35,735 bases of DNA from Geomobilimonas luticola (GCF_018476905.1 NZ_JAHCVK010000015.1:1-35735); one strand, 5' to 3'. Positions 1 through 8,614 are shown, counted from the stretch's first letter. The notes: generated from the letters alone by a model not told the origin. Translations and numbers: made by a program.

Positions 1-1283
1 GCATTCCCCGCCACCGTCTGGATGGAAGCCGCCATCTGCACCATGGTCGCCGAGGTCTCTTCCGCTGCCGAAGCCTGGCTGTGGGCCGCACGGTTCAGCT
101 GGGCGGATCCGGCCGATATTTCCTCGGAAGCAGACGCCACCTGGCCGGAAGAATCCCGTATTTTGCCGACTATATTCCTGAGGCTCTCGACCATGGCATT
201 CAACGCATTGGCCAGGTCTCCAACCTCATCCTTTGCCCTGACTTCCAATGTCTGGGACAGGTCGCCGGCAGCCACGGCCTGGGCAAAGACAACCCCCTTG
301 ATCATGGGATTGGCGAGGGAACGGGCCACAATGACTGCCAGGACAGCAACGATAGCCACCGTCACCAGGATGATCACCATGACCATGAAGCGCAGCGCCA
401 GTATGGGGGCGTAGATTTCGTCATCGGCCATGGCCATGGCATAAGCCCAGCCGCCCCCCGTGAAGTCGCCGGACCCCTTGGCAGGTACGACCTGGATCTC
501 CAGGTCAACGCCGTCCCACGTGACATCGGCAAAGGCCTCCTCACCCTTGGCAAGCTTCTGGGCGAAGGCGACCATCAGGGGGTCAGAAGATTTGGCAAGG
601 TTCTCCTTCAGCACCTTGTCCTTCTTGGGGTGGGAGATGACCAGCCCCTCCCGGTTGATTATGAAGGCGTGGCCCGTGGCGCCGTCTTTCTGCTCCTCCA
701 CCATCTTCTGCACGATGCCCCAAGACATGCGGGAGGAGATGACGCCGACGGTGGCGCCACCGGATTTGATGGGGGCGGAAAATCCGATGACGGTATCCTT
801 AACCGTAGAGGAGTAGTTCACGTCCTCCACGAAGACCTCGCCCGCCATGGCTTTCTTGAACCATTCCCGGTTGGACTGGTTGCGGTCTACGGTGCTGTCC
901 TTGAGTATGGCCTGGTCGCTTGCAGCCACAAAGTTGCCGTCGGCGTCAAAGACCATGACCACTTTGTAGTCATCATAGGCCTTCACAAGGGCGGACAACT
1001 TCTCGCTGGCAGCGGCGTACTTTTTCGTTTTCACCGCCTCGACAAGGTCCGGCATGGTGGCCCAGGCCTTGATGTCGTCGAAGCGATCCCCCAGCTTGGT
1101 TTCCACCTTGGCTTCAATGACGGAGGCCATGTCCAGCAACATGTCACGAGTAGTGTTCTGCAGGGACTTCTGGGCTTTCTGATAAGAGACGATACTCACC
1201 ACCAGCAGCGGCACCAGGGACATGAGAAGGAAATAGAGCAGCAGTTTGCCCTGCAGCCCTTGGAAAAAGGTGCGTTTTTTCAT
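1..1283 (-). CDS. Methyl-accepting chemotaxis protein, C-terminus cut by window start
   Basis: Transmembrane chemoreceptor that passes a periplasmic ligand signal to CheA/CheW. The 427 visible residues begin at the ATG at 1281-1283, behind an AAGGAGA ribosome site about nine bases upstream. Residues about 13-33 are a first membrane helix and about 36-285 a Cache-like periplasmic sensor. Residues about 295-318 are a second membrane helix, about 319-372 a HAMP linker, and then the cytoplasmic signalling helices begin. The conserved receptor tip and any methylation sites near the C-terminus lie outside the window. The gene is 30 bp downstream of cheW and is the third gene of a cheY-cheW-mcp operon. 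The ligand cannot be read from the sequence. Confidence in the family is high. Confidence 0.93.
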   Translation of the reverse strand, partial: MKKRTFFQGLQGKLLLYFLLMSLVPLLVVSIVSYQKAQKSLQNTTRDMLLDMASVIEAKVETKLGDRFDDIKAWATMPDLVEAVKTKKYAAASEKLSALVKAYDDYKVVMVFDADGNFVAASDQAILKDSTVDRNQSNREWFKKAMAGEVFVEDVNYSSTVKDTVIGFSAPIKSGGATVGVISSRMSWGIVQKMVEEQKDGATGHAFIINREGLVISHPKKDKVLKENLAKSSDPLMVAFAQKLAKGEEAFADVTWDGVDLEIQVVPAKGSGDFTGGGWAYAMAMADDEIYAPILALRFMVMVIILVTVAIVAVLAVIVARSLANPMIKGVVFAQAVAAGDLSQTLEVRAKDEVGDLANALNAMVESLRNIVGKIRDSSGQVASASEEISAGSAQLNRAAHSQASAAEETSATMVQMAASIQTVAGN

Positions 1284-1313
1284 ATAAATCGGTCTCCTTG
1301 GGGGGATAGGTTC

Positions 1314-1895
1314 CTACTGGATGTTCTTTTCCGTCAGTAACAGTGACCTGTTAAGGTCGAGGATGATGATGAGCCGGCCCTCCAGCTTCCCGACCCCCTT
1401 GATGTAGTTCTGGTCCAGGGTGATCGCCTCTTCCGGCATCTCCTCGATGACGGACGAGGATACCTTGATCACCTGGGAGACCGCGTCCACCTGCATTCCG
1501 AGACGTTTCCCCTTCAACTCGATGACGATGATCCGCCGGGCGTCGCTTGCCTCTGCTCCCGCCTCTGTCCCTGCCGCCATCCGGAACCGGCTCCGCAGAT
1601 CCACCACCGGGATGATCTTTCCCCGCAGGTTGATCACCCCCCGTACATGGGCGGGTGCACCGGGAACCGGGGTGATGTCCGTCGCCCGGATGATCTCCTG
1701 GACGCTGGCGATATCCACCCCGTACTCCTCGCGCCCCAGGGTGAAGGTGACCAGGTGGTGCAGCTGTTCTTCCTGTTGCGCCGTCACGGCCGTCGCGGTG
1801 GCATCCAGCTCCTGCTGGGCCTTCCCCACGAACTGGGCCAGGATATCCTCCGCCAGTCCCGACGGGGGGAGTGTTACGTCATTATGTTCCTGCAT
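1314..1895 (-). CDS. cheW: CheW-type chemotaxis coupling protein
   Basis: Scaffold that links chemoreceptors to the kinase CheA. It is 193 residues long, with about 45 leader residues before the CheW domain. The domain shows the typical run LVTFTLGREEYGVDI, then VPGAPAHVRGVINLRG and IPVVDLRSRF, and a closing ILDLNRSLL. The ATG start is preceded by a GGAGG site. It lies 30 bp from the upstream cheY-like gene and 30 bp from the downstream receptor, so the three are probably co-transcribed. No CheA, CheR or CheB is in view, so the partner kinase must be encoded elsewhere. Confidence 0.95.
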   Translation of the reverse strand: MQEHNDVTLPPSGLAEDILAQFVGKAQQELDATATAVTAQQEEQLHHLVTFTLGREEYGVDIASVQEIIRATDITPVPGAPAHVRGVINLRGKIIPVVDLRSRFRMAAGTEAGAEASDARRIIVIELKGKRLGMQVDAVSQVIKVSSSVIEEMPEEAITLDQNYIKGVGKLEGRLIIILDLNRSLLLTEKNIQ

Positions 1896-1925
1896 CTGGT
1901 GCTCCTCCGGTTTCAGCTATAGTGT

Positions 1926-2351
1926 TCAGAATCCGACCGATGCAGGGGGGGGTACATATTCCCCCTTCTCCGGCGAAGCTGCGCCCGTCATGATCTTGTC
2001 AATGAGGGCATGGAGTTCGGCAGGCTGAAAGGGCTTCTTCAGATATCCCCTGGCCCCCAGCGCCAGCCCCCTCAACGTGTCCTCTTCTTTCCCCTCGGTA
2101 CTGATGATAATGACCGGAACCCTGCGGGTGATGCCGAGGGGTGCCGCTTTTTTCAGAAACTGGACGCCGTTCATGACCGGCATGTTGATGTCGAGGAGGA
2201 TGAGCTGGATGTCTTGCTGCTTGGCCAGAATATCCAGGGCCTCCTGGCCATCCATGGCATCGACGATTTCACACTTGTAGCCGTTCATGACGAGACGGTA
2301 CATCTGATGGATAAGTGACGAATCATCGACGATCAGCATTTTCTTTACCAT
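1926..2351 (-). CDS. Single-domain CheY-like response regulator
   Basis: Stand-alone receiver of 141 residues. The acidic pair follows LIVDD near residues 6-10, the phospho-acceptor Asp is residue 54 in ILLDINMP, and the conserved Lys is in YLKKPF. There is no output domain, so it should act by binding a partner, as CheY does with flagellar motor or pilus proteins. About 18 unstructured residues follow the receiver. The ATG start has a GGGGAGG ribosome site. It is the first gene of the cheY-cheW-mcp operon and sits behind the sigma-54 promoter at 2430-2445. Confidence 0.92.
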   Translation of the reverse strand: MVKKMLIVDDSSLIHQMYRLVMNGYKCEIVDAMDGQEALDILAKQQDIQLILLDINMPVMNGVQFLKKAAPLGITRRVPVIIISTEGKEEDTLRGLALGARGYLKKPFQPAELHALIDKIMTGAASPEKGEYVPPPASVGF

Positions 2352-2429
2352 GACATCCTCCCCTGCCGATTGTGTGTGCGTGCATGGACTCTTGGCCCTG
2401 CCCCGCTAACGTAGCGACATATCGTCAAG

Positions 2430-2445
2430 AGCACTAACCGTGCCC
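2430..2445 (-). promoter_or_regulatory. Sigma-54 (RpoN) promoter for cheY-cheW-mcp
   Basis: On the minus strand the element reads GGGCACGGTTAGTGCT. Against the consensus TGGCACG-N4-TTGCW it keeps the GG of the -24 box and the GC of the -12 box at exact spacing, with mismatches only at the first T and at one T of the -12 box. Transcription would start near 2419, giving a leader of about 70 bases before the cheY ATG. A sigma-54 activator gene is the next gene upstream. Confidence 0.7.
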
Positions 2446-2461
2446 ATCCCTATTTGACCGG

Positions 2462-2482
2462 CTGATACTGCTGTGATATCAG
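2462..2482. promoter_or_regulatory. Inverted repeat upstream of the sigma-54 promoter
   Basis: CTGATA and TATCAG form a perfect dyad with a 9-base spacer, ending about 17 bp upstream of the -24 box. It is a possible activator or modulator site. The assignment rests on position and symmetry only. Confidence 0.4.
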
Positions 2483-2611
2483 ACTGTTGCCTGCGGCAAA
2501 GGGGATACTGGCCTTAAGGAAGGGATACGACGAATGTTGACGGATTGTCGGGCGGCAGGGACAAAGACTACATGATTCCGGTGGGTTGCATTGCGAGCGA
2601 CGGGAGTGGAT

Positions 2612-2631
2612 GGTGCAACGAATGTCGCACC
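2612..2631. promoter_or_regulatory. Possible enhancer-binding site, dyad GGTGC-N10-GCACC
   Basis: This perfect 5-bp dyad has further internal symmetry (GTGCnAC with GTnGCAC). It lies roughly 170-190 bp upstream of the sigma-54 core, a usual place for NtrC-family binding sites. The neighbouring regulator at 2701-4104 is the natural candidate to bind it. Confidence 0.4.
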
Positions 2632-2700
2632 CCTTTTGTCAGGGACTGGCTCGGCGGGGGAAACGGCCCAGGGATGTGCTCTCCCCGGCCGCTCTCCTCA

Positions 2701-4104
2701 CTATTTTCTGCTGAGCCTCTTGTTCAACGCCTGGCGGGACAGACCGAGGCGGGATGCGGCAACCCCCTGGTTGCCGTCGGACAATCTGAGAGCTTCGGCG
2801 ATGAGGAATTCTTCCATCTCGGTCAGGGTGGGAAACCGCCCCGTCACGCTCATCCACTGCTCGATGGAGCAGGGATGAGAAGAAGCCGTGTCCGAGGTCG
2901 AAACCTCCCTGCCGATAATCTCCCGGAAGGAAGCAGTCGACAGTACCCCTCCCTGGTGGCGTGCCATGGCGTCGTAGACCATGGCACGAAGTTCGCGCAC
3001 GTTCCCCGGGAACGAGTGGGTTCGAAGGTAGCTGACCAGTTCGGGGGGATAGGCAGGCTTCTTCTTCTGCAGGGAGGTGGCGGCAGCCTCCAGGAAACAT
3101 TCCAGGAGGAGAGGAATGTCCTCGGCTCGTTCCCGCAGGGGAGGGACGTGCACATGATGGGCACGGAGGCGGTAATAGAGATCCTTCCTGAATGTACCCT
3201 CCGCAACGAGCCCGCTCAGGTCGCTGTTCGTTGCCACGACGATCCGGGCGCTGCTCCGGACGGCTACGTCGGAACCGAGGGGATGGAACTCCCCTTCCAG
3301 CAGCCGGAGAAGCTTGACCTGGGACGCAGGGGTCAGATCCCCGATTTCGTCGATGAACAGGGTGCCGCCGGCAGCCCGGGCGACCATCCCTTCCCGCGCC
3401 TGGTCCGCCCCGGTAAACGCCCCCTTCCGGTGCCCGAAGAGGGTGTCGGAGAACATGTGATCGTCGAGCCCGGCGCCGTTTACCGCGACCCATTCCCCGG
3501 TGCGCCGGCTCAGGCTATGGAGTGCCCTTGCTATCAGCTCCTTCCCCGCCCCCGTTTCACCGGAGATGAGCACCGGCTGGTCCGACGGGGCAATCCCCTC
3601 CATGTAGCCGAAGATCGCTCTCATTCTGGCGCTTTGCGTGTTGATGGCAGCGAAGGCGGCTTCGTTGTGCAGTTTTCCCGAAACGAGGTATTCCCGCAAC
3701 GAGGATATCTCGCGCCGCAGGGAGTGCATTTCCAGCCCCTTCCTGACGCAGGCGACGAACCGGCTGTTTTCGATCGGTTTCACCAGGTAGTCGAAGGCTC
3801 CCGTTTTCATGCATTCGACAGCCGTTTCCAGTTCGTTGGCGGCGGTCATGATGATGACCGGCAGGTGGGGATAGCTGACGGCAATCTCCGCAAGCAGTTC
3901 CTTGCCGGACAGATAGGGCATCTGCAGGTCGAGCACGACCACTCCGGCTTCCTGCTCCGCGAGAAAGGGAAGGAGCTTGCGGCTGTCCTCCATGGTCAGG
4001 ACGTTGCTCAATCCCGCCTGCCGCAGCATCACGCTGGAGCTGAAAAGAATCTCCGGCTCATCGTCCACCAGCACGATTCCCGGTGAAGAATTCTTCATTT
4101 CCAT
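2701..4104 (-). CDS. Sigma-54-dependent response regulator, NtrC family
   Basis: Activator of RpoN promoters, 467 residues. The receiver covers about 8-125 with phospho-acceptor Asp59 in VVVLDLQMP. The AAA+ domain, about 155-385, has Walker A GETGAGKE, the sigma-54 contact loop GAFTGA and Walker B TLFIDEIGDL. A Fis-type helix-turn-helix ends the protein (QGVAASRLGLSRQALNKRL). All parts needed for activation are present. The ATG start has GAGGA seven bases upstream. It is divergent from the binding lipoprotein and histidine kinase at 4277-8081, with 172 bp between the starts, so that kinase is the probable partner. The sigma-54 promoter just downstream is a likely target. Confidence 0.94.
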   Translation of the reverse strand: MEMKNSSPGIVLVDDEPEILFSSSVMLRQAGLSNVLTMEDSRKLLPFLAEQEAGVVVLDLQMPYLSGKELLAEIAVSYPHLPVIIMTAANELETAVECMKTGAFDYLVKPIENSRFVACVRKGLEMHSLRREISSLREYLVSGKLHNEAAFAAINTQSARMRAIFGYMEGIAPSDQPVLISGETGAGKELIARALHSLSRRTGEWVAVNGAGLDDHMFSDTLFGHRKGAFTGADQAREGMVARAAGGTLFIDEIGDLTPASQVKLLRLLEGEFHPLGSDVAVRSSARIVVATNSDLSGLVAEGTFRKDLYYRLRAHHVHVPPLRERAEDIPLLLECFLEAAATSLQKKKPAYPPELVSYLRTHSFPGNVRELRAMVYDAMARHQGGVLSTASFREIIGREVSTSDTASSHPCSIEQWMSVTGRFPTLTEMEEFLIAEALRLSDGNQGVAASRLGLSRQALNKRLSRK

Positions 4105-4276
4105 TCGACAGTCCTCTGTTTATGGTATGAATTTTGAATCTTGAATGTGATTGAACGCCGCCATGATACCACAAGCAGGTGGCAAAGAAAAAGACCATAG
4201 GTGGCACTTCGGGAGAAAGCCCCGCCGGGTTTCCGGAGCTACATCGCCTTTCCAGCCTTTGGTACGGGAGAAAACC

Positions 4277-5395
4277 ATGCAGTTCCCGCTGAAAAAGGGA
4301 CTACTATTCCTGCTCGTTCTGGCGACGGTAGCACCTCTTGGTGCCTGCCACAAGGAACCGGTCAGACTGGGGTTTGTCGGCGGTATCACCGGAAAGGTCG
4401 CCGACCTCGGAGTGGCAGGCAGAAACGGTGTCATGCTGGCCGTCGAACAGAAAAACGCCGGCGGGGGGGTCAACGGCCGCCCCGTGGAACTCCTCATCCG
4501 TGACGACGGACAGAACCCCGACGTCGCCCGCCAGGCTGTTGCGGAACTCATCGGCCGGAACCTGGAGATCATCATCGGTCCGATGACCAGCAACATCGCC
4601 ATGGCAGCCGTCCCCCTCGTCAACGCCTCGGAAACCATCATGCTGAGCCCCACGGTGACGACAACGGAACTGGTGGGAAAGGACGACAATTTCCTCCGCG
4701 TCATTTCAACCACCAGAGACTACGCCGGCAAAAGCGCACGCTACCAGGCGGAAACGCTTGGGCACCGCACCGTTGCGGCGATATACGATCTGGACAACCG
4801 GTCCTACACGGAAAGCTGGATCAACGACTTCCGCACCACGTTCGAATCGCTGGGGGGGCGGATGGTAGGGGCGAAAGGCTTCCGGTCGGGGGACGATATC
4901 GTCTTTTCCCATGCGGTCAAGGAGCTCCTTGCCACCCGGCCCGATGTCGTGCTGATCGTCTGCAATGTCGTCGATGCCGCCGTGGTCTGCCAGCAGGTAC
5001 GCAGGCTGAATCGTTCCCAGCCGATCGCCATGGCGGAATGGGCCTCCACCGAACGTTTCATAGAACTGACGGGGGAAGCCGCGGAAGATGTCCATGTCTC
5101 CCAGTTTCTGGACCGCAACGACCGTTCCGAGCGGTATCAGAACTTCTGCAGAGCTTATCGGGAGCGCTTCGGGCAAGAAGCCGGCTTTGCCGGCATGGCC
5201 GGTTACGACGCCGCCACGGTGGCACTTGAAGCCCTCGCTCGCCAAAGGTCCGGGACGTCGCTCAAGGAAACGATCCTTGCCGTCCGCACCTTCCCGGGGG
5301 TCCAGCAGACCATCACCATCGACCGGTTCGGCGATGCGGACCGGCGAACCTTCGTCACCATGATCCGTAACGGCCAGTATGTCACCAAGGAGTGA
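4277..5395 (+). CDS. Periplasmic-binding lipoprotein, LivK/branched-chain amino acid type
   Basis: Solute-binding protein of the type I periplasmic fold, 372 residues from the ATG at 4277. I prefer this start to the in-frame ATG at 4151. It follows a GGGAG site and opens a lipoprotein signal (LVLATVAPLGAC, lipid-bearing Cys24), whereas the longer reading frame has no signal. The mature protein begins VRLGFVGGITGKVADLG, the usual first strand of ABC-type amino acid or amide receptors. No permease or ATPase gene is next to it. Its stop lies five bases before the start of the histidine kinase, so the two are translationally close. I infer that it presents a ligand to that kinase and does not feed a transporter. 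The ligand is unknown. Confidence 0.88.
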   Translation: MQFPLKKGLLFLLVLATVAPLGACHKEPVRLGFVGGITGKVADLGVAGRNGVMLAVEQKNAGGGVNGRPVELLIRDDGQNPDVARQAVAELIGRNLEIIIGPMTSNIAMAAVPLVNASETIMLSPTVTTTELVGKDDNFLRVISTTRDYAGKSARYQAETLGHRTVAAIYDLDNRSYTESWINDFRTTFESLGGRMVGAKGFRSGDDIVFSHAVKELLATRPDVVLIVCNVVDAAVVCQQVRRLNRSQPIAMAEWASTERFIELTGEAAEDVHVSQFLDRNDRSERYQNFCRAYRERFGQEAGFAGMAGYDAATVALEALARQRSGTSLKETILAVRTFPGVQQTITIDRFGDADRRTFVTMIRNGQYVTKE

Positions 5396-5399
5396 CCGC

Positions 5400-8081
5400 A
5401 TGACCATGCGCCCCCTGCGCAAGATTCTCTCAATTCAATCCACCCTGGTGGCAGTTGTACCCTTTCTCATCGTGGTCCTCCTGGGCGTTTTCTGGCTTGT
5501 CCCCCAGATCAGCGCTGAAATCGAAACCCGTCAGCGTGAACTCGCCGGCGCCATCGCCAGCCAGGTGGAAAGCGTCCTGGCAGCATCCCAGGCAACGATT
5601 GCAGGTGTGGCGGCCCTTCAGATGAACAAGGACCTTGACTGGCATAACGTCCAGCATGTGCTCGATGCCCAGATCGGCGCATCGGCTTCGCTCCGGGCGC
5701 TTTATGTCGTCGGGCCGGACGGCAGGGTCATGGCCGCCAGCCTTCCGGCAAATCAGAGCAAACACCGGCAGGACCTGGACGGACTCGACCTGTCGCACTC
5801 CCCCCTGTTCGACGACGTCAGACGGCAGCGCCGGCCGGTCTGGTCGAACACCTTTCTCTCGGTTGTCGGCGGCGGATTGTCGGTCGCCCTGGCGGTGCCG
5901 TCGGATCGGCTGACCGTGGTCGGCGAGGTCGGGCTGGACCAGTTGACGGAAGTTCTCAGGCACACCGCCGCGAGGGAAGAGCAGCTCATCTTCGTCATCG
6001 ACCGCCGCGGGCAGATCATCGCCGACCAGGATGGCCGCTACACGGCCCAGCAGTTGAACATCAGCAATATTCCCCTCGTCAGACAGGGGCTGGCCTCCCC
6101 GACACCGTTGACCGGACGTTTCAGGCTCAATGACCGCGACATGATCGGCAGTATCGTCGAATCCCCCTTCATCAAGTGGGATGTCCTGGTGGCCCAGCCG
6201 ATAGAGGTTGCCTACCGCTCGGTACTTACCACCACCAGGATTGTCGGGGCGGGGCTACTCGCCGCCCTGCTGCTGGGAATAACCGCCGCCCTCTACATGG
6301 CCCGGCAACTGTCGCGGCGGTTCGGCAAGCTGGCAGCCTACGCCCACCATATCGCCATCGATGAGGAGTCCCTTGAACGGCCGCAGGTAAACATTGCCGA
6401 GTTCGAGCAACTGGCCGACGACCTTCGGCAGATGGCAGATTCGATCCGCAAGCGGGAACGCCAGCTCCGCACCAGCGAGCGCCTCCTCCAGTCGGTCATG
6501 GACAATACCATCGAGTACCAGGGGCTACTCTCTCCCGACGGGAAAGTCGTCGACGCCAATTCGGCAGCCCTTGACCTCATCGGGACAACGAAGGAATCGG
6601 TTGTCGGATGCCATTACTGGCAGACCCCCTGGTGGAACCACGACCCGGTTTTGCAGGAAAGGCTGCGCCGGGCGGTCGCCAGTGCTTCAGCGGGGGAGTT
6701 CAGCAGGTTCGACGCGACCCACCGGGATTCGTCCGGCAACCTGCACTACATCGATTTTTCCCTGACCCCCATGAAGGACGATACCGGAAATGTCATCTAC
6801 CTGATCCCCGAGGGACACGACGTCACCGAACAACGAAAGACGGAGACAGCCCTCAGAGAAAGCGAGGGGAGGTTCCGGCAACTGTTTAACCAGAACGACG
6901 ATGCACTCTTCCTCATCAGGACGGAGAGCTTCGAGGTCATCGACGTCAATCCGGAGGCACTGAACCTGTTCGGTCTCGCCAGGGAAGAAATCGTCGGCCG
7001 GACATTTCTTTCGATCATTGCACCCGACGATTTCCAGATGTTCGTCGAGTCGGGCGCCATCAGTGATACCGCCCCGGTATTCCATCTGGAACGGGCCACG
7101 AGCTTCAGCAGGAGCCGGGGGAACCTCACCGTTTCCCTGCGGGGAAAGATCCTCACCCTGGAAAATGAATGCATCATCTACTGTTCCATCCGGGACATGA
7201 CCGACAAGGTCCGCCTCATGGAAGAAATCCGGGCAAGCCAGGCAAAGCTGATCCAGGCCGACAAGATGGCCTCCCTCGGCCTCCTCGTTTCCAGCGTCGC
7301 CCACGAGATAAACAATCCGAACACGTACATTTCCGCCAATGCCACCATGCTGGCACGGTCATGGCAGGATGCGACCCCCATCCTGCTGGAGCATCGCAGG
7401 GAACATGGCGAATTCTCCCTGGGAGGGCTCCCTTCCGCGGAAATGGAGACCCTCGTGCCCCGGCTTTTCAACGGCATCATCGACGGCTCCCGCAGGATTT
7501 CCGAAATCGTCAACAACATGCGGGATTTCGTCAAGTCGGAAAAGGGGGGGCGCCAGGGAACCATTGACGTCAACCGGATGATCCAGGCCGCCACCTCCAT
7601 CCTCTGGCATCACATCCACCGGCATACCGACAATTTCCAGATGGAACTGCAGCCTGACCTGCCACCCGCCAGGGGAAGCGGACAACAGGTCGAGCAGGTG
7701 ATCATCAACCTGGTGATGAATGCGCTCCAGTCCCTGCCGGACAAGGCACGGGGCGTGTGGGTGACCAGCCGGTACGACGAAACGGCCGGCCAGGTGGTGA
7801 TAACGGTGAGGGACGAGGGAAAAGGGATGGGGAGGGAAGAGCTGGAGCAGCTCAGGGAACCCTTCTTCACGACCAGGGCGGAAGAAGGGGGGACCGGCCT
7901 GGGGCTGTACATTACGGACTCCATCGTCAGGGAGCATGGGGGGACCATCGAGTTCCAGTCCGAGCCCGGCAGGGGAACGACCACAACCGTCCGACTGCCG
8001 GCGATCCACGCAAAACCGGAGAGTGGAACCGGAGAAACGGCAGCAGCGGCCGATAACGGTACGGAACTCCATCCGCCATGA
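5400..8081 (+). CDS. Membrane histidine kinase with Cache sensor and two PAS domains
   Basis: Sensor kinase of 893 residues. I chose the ATG at 5400 because AAGGAG ends seven bases before it; the in-frame ATG at 5379 overlaps the previous gene and has no such site. Order of parts: membrane helix about 10-33; periplasmic double-Cache-like domain to about 280; membrane helix about 281-301; HAMP-like linker; PAS about 365-480; PAS about 485-605; dimerisation domain with His635 in SSVAHEINNPNTY; ATPase with N box IINLVMNALQSLPD, G1 DEGKGMG and G2 GGTGLGLYI. The HEINNPN form is typical of kinases that pair with sigma-54 regulators. It is probably in one operon with the lipoprotein at 4277 and a partner of the divergent regulator at 2701-4104. 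Confidence 0.93.
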   Translation: MTMRPLRKILSIQSTLVAVVPFLIVVLLGVFWLVPQISAEIETRQRELAGAIASQVESVLAASQATIAGVAALQMNKDLDWHNVQHVLDAQIGASASLRALYVVGPDGRVMAASLPANQSKHRQDLDGLDLSHSPLFDDVRRQRRPVWSNTFLSVVGGGLSVALAVPSDRLTVVGEVGLDQLTEVLRHTAAREEQLIFVIDRRGQIIADQDGRYTAQQLNISNIPLVRQGLASPTPLTGRFRLNDRDMIGSIVESPFIKWDVLVAQPIEVAYRSVLTTTRIVGAGLLAALLLGITAALYMARQLSRRFGKLAAYAHHIAIDEESLERPQVNIAEFEQLADDLRQMADSIRKRERQLRTSERLLQSVMDNTIEYQGLLSPDGKVVDANSAALDLIGTTKESVVGCHYWQTPWWNHDPVLQERLRRAVASASAGEFSRFDATHRDSSGNLHYIDFSLTPMKDDTGNVIYLIPEGHDVTEQRKTETALRESEGRFRQLFNQNDDALFLIRTESFEVIDVNPEALNLFGLAREEIVGRTFLSIIAPDDFQMFVESGAISDTAPVFHLERATSFSRSRGNLTVSLRGKILTLENECIIYCSIRDMTDKVRLMEEIRASQAKLIQADKMASLGLLVSSVAHEINNPNTYISANATMLARSWQDATPILLEHRREHGEFSLGGLPSAEMETLVPRLFNGIIDGSRRISEIVNNMRDFVKSEKGGRQGTIDVNRMIQAATSILWHHIHRHTDNFQMELQPDLPPARGSGQQVEQVIINLVMNALQSLPDKARGVWVTSRYDETAGQVVITVRDEGKGMGREELEQLREPFFTTRAEEGGTGLGLYITDSIVREHGGTIEFQSEPGRGTTTTVRLPAIHAKPESGTGETAAAADNGTELHPP

Positions 8082-8084
8082 AAA

Positions 8085-8110
8085 AAGGCCCCGCACCGTG
8101 GCGGGGCCTT
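8085..8110. terminator. Intrinsic terminator shared by converging genes
   Basis: A 10-bp perfect stem (8085-8094 with 8101-8110) closes a 6-base loop. On the minus strand it is followed by the complement of a six-A run (8081-8086), which makes it a good terminator for the P460 cytochrome gene. On the plus strand it ends in TTT and may also serve the histidine kinase. Confidence 0.85.
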
Positions 8111-8140
8111 TCCACTTCCTGGTGTCGGGAAAAATCTTTC

Positions 8141-8614
8141 CTACCTGAACTCTGCGTACTTTGAAATAACCAGGTCCGTATCCTTCGCCATCTTCAGGTG
8201 GCACTCGTAGCAGTTCTTCACCGGGTCCACCGCGGACGGTTTGCCGTCGGGGTTGAAGCCGGCGAAGAGCCAGCCGCCGGTCCCCTTCTGCTTCTTGTCC
8301 TTCCGCATGAGGACCACCATGTTCTTCTTCCCCGCCACCTGCCTGCCGCCTTCATCCTTGATGGTGAAGAACTCCACCACGAACTGGCTACCCTCGGGGT
8401 AGGCGCCCCCTGACCTGAAGGCGGGCATCGCCTTCTTGTCCACGTAGGTATAGTGGATGCCGTAGAACAGGGAATTCTTGTCGGTGATGATCTGCTGCTT
8501 GCTCTTCTCCCACTTCGCATACCCCTTGGGGAGCGTCACCTTCCCCGCCGCCAGCGCGCTGGAGGCAAGCGCCGTCACGGCAAGGGCCGTCAACAGTGTA
8601 GCTATTTTCTTCAT
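8141..8614 (-). CDS. Periplasmic cytochrome P460-family monohaem protein
   Basis: Small exported c-type cytochrome of 157 residues. Residues 1-23 are a cleavable signal peptide ending ALAA. The body has the P460-like order GYAKWEKSKQQ, IHYTYVDKKAMPAF, YPEGSQFVVEFF and a Trp-Leu-Phe strand. One haem-binding motif, CYECH, is at residues 135-139. The P460 family includes enzymes that oxidise hydroxylamine or nitric oxide, but most members in anaerobes have no known substrate. I cannot identify the lysine cross-link that defines true P460. A GGAG ribosome site precedes the ATG. It converges on the histidine kinase and shares its terminator. Confidence 0.85.
   Translation of the reverse strand: MKKIATLLTALAVTALASSALAAGKVTLPKGYAKWEKSKQQIITDKNSLFYGIHYTYVDKKAMPAFRSGGAYPEGSQFVVEFFTIKDEGGRQVAGKKNMVVLMRKDKKQKGTGGWLFAGFNPDGKPSAVDPVKNCYECHLKMAKDTDLVISKYAEFR

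Larger units (their letters stand above)
2352..2700. other. Intergenic control region between the response regulator and the che operon
   Basis: This 349-bp stretch holds no convincing gene. It contains a sigma-54 promoter (2430-2445) reading into cheY, a dyad at 2462-2482 and a second dyad at 2612-2631, each annotated separately. No clear intrinsic terminator was seen for the response regulator that ends at 2701. Confidence 0.6.

Noticed and set aside
81-1340. 419-codon plus-strand open frame
   Set aside because: It is antisense to the chemoreceptor, whose Cache-HAMP-signalling layout is clear on the other strand.
2545-4086. 513-codon plus-strand open frame
   Set aside because: It is antisense to the sigma-54 regulator and lacks a ribosome site and recognisable domains.
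4151-4276. Longer start for the binding lipoprotein
   Set aside because: It would put about 42 basic and polar residues before the lipoprotein signal. The ATG at 4277 has a ribosome site and a proper signal peptide.
4105-4276. Sigma-54 promoter or c-di-GMP riboswitch upstream of the lipoprotein gene
   Set aside because: TGGCAC occurs near 4202, but there is no GC at the -12 spacing. The conserved riboswitch core words are not present.
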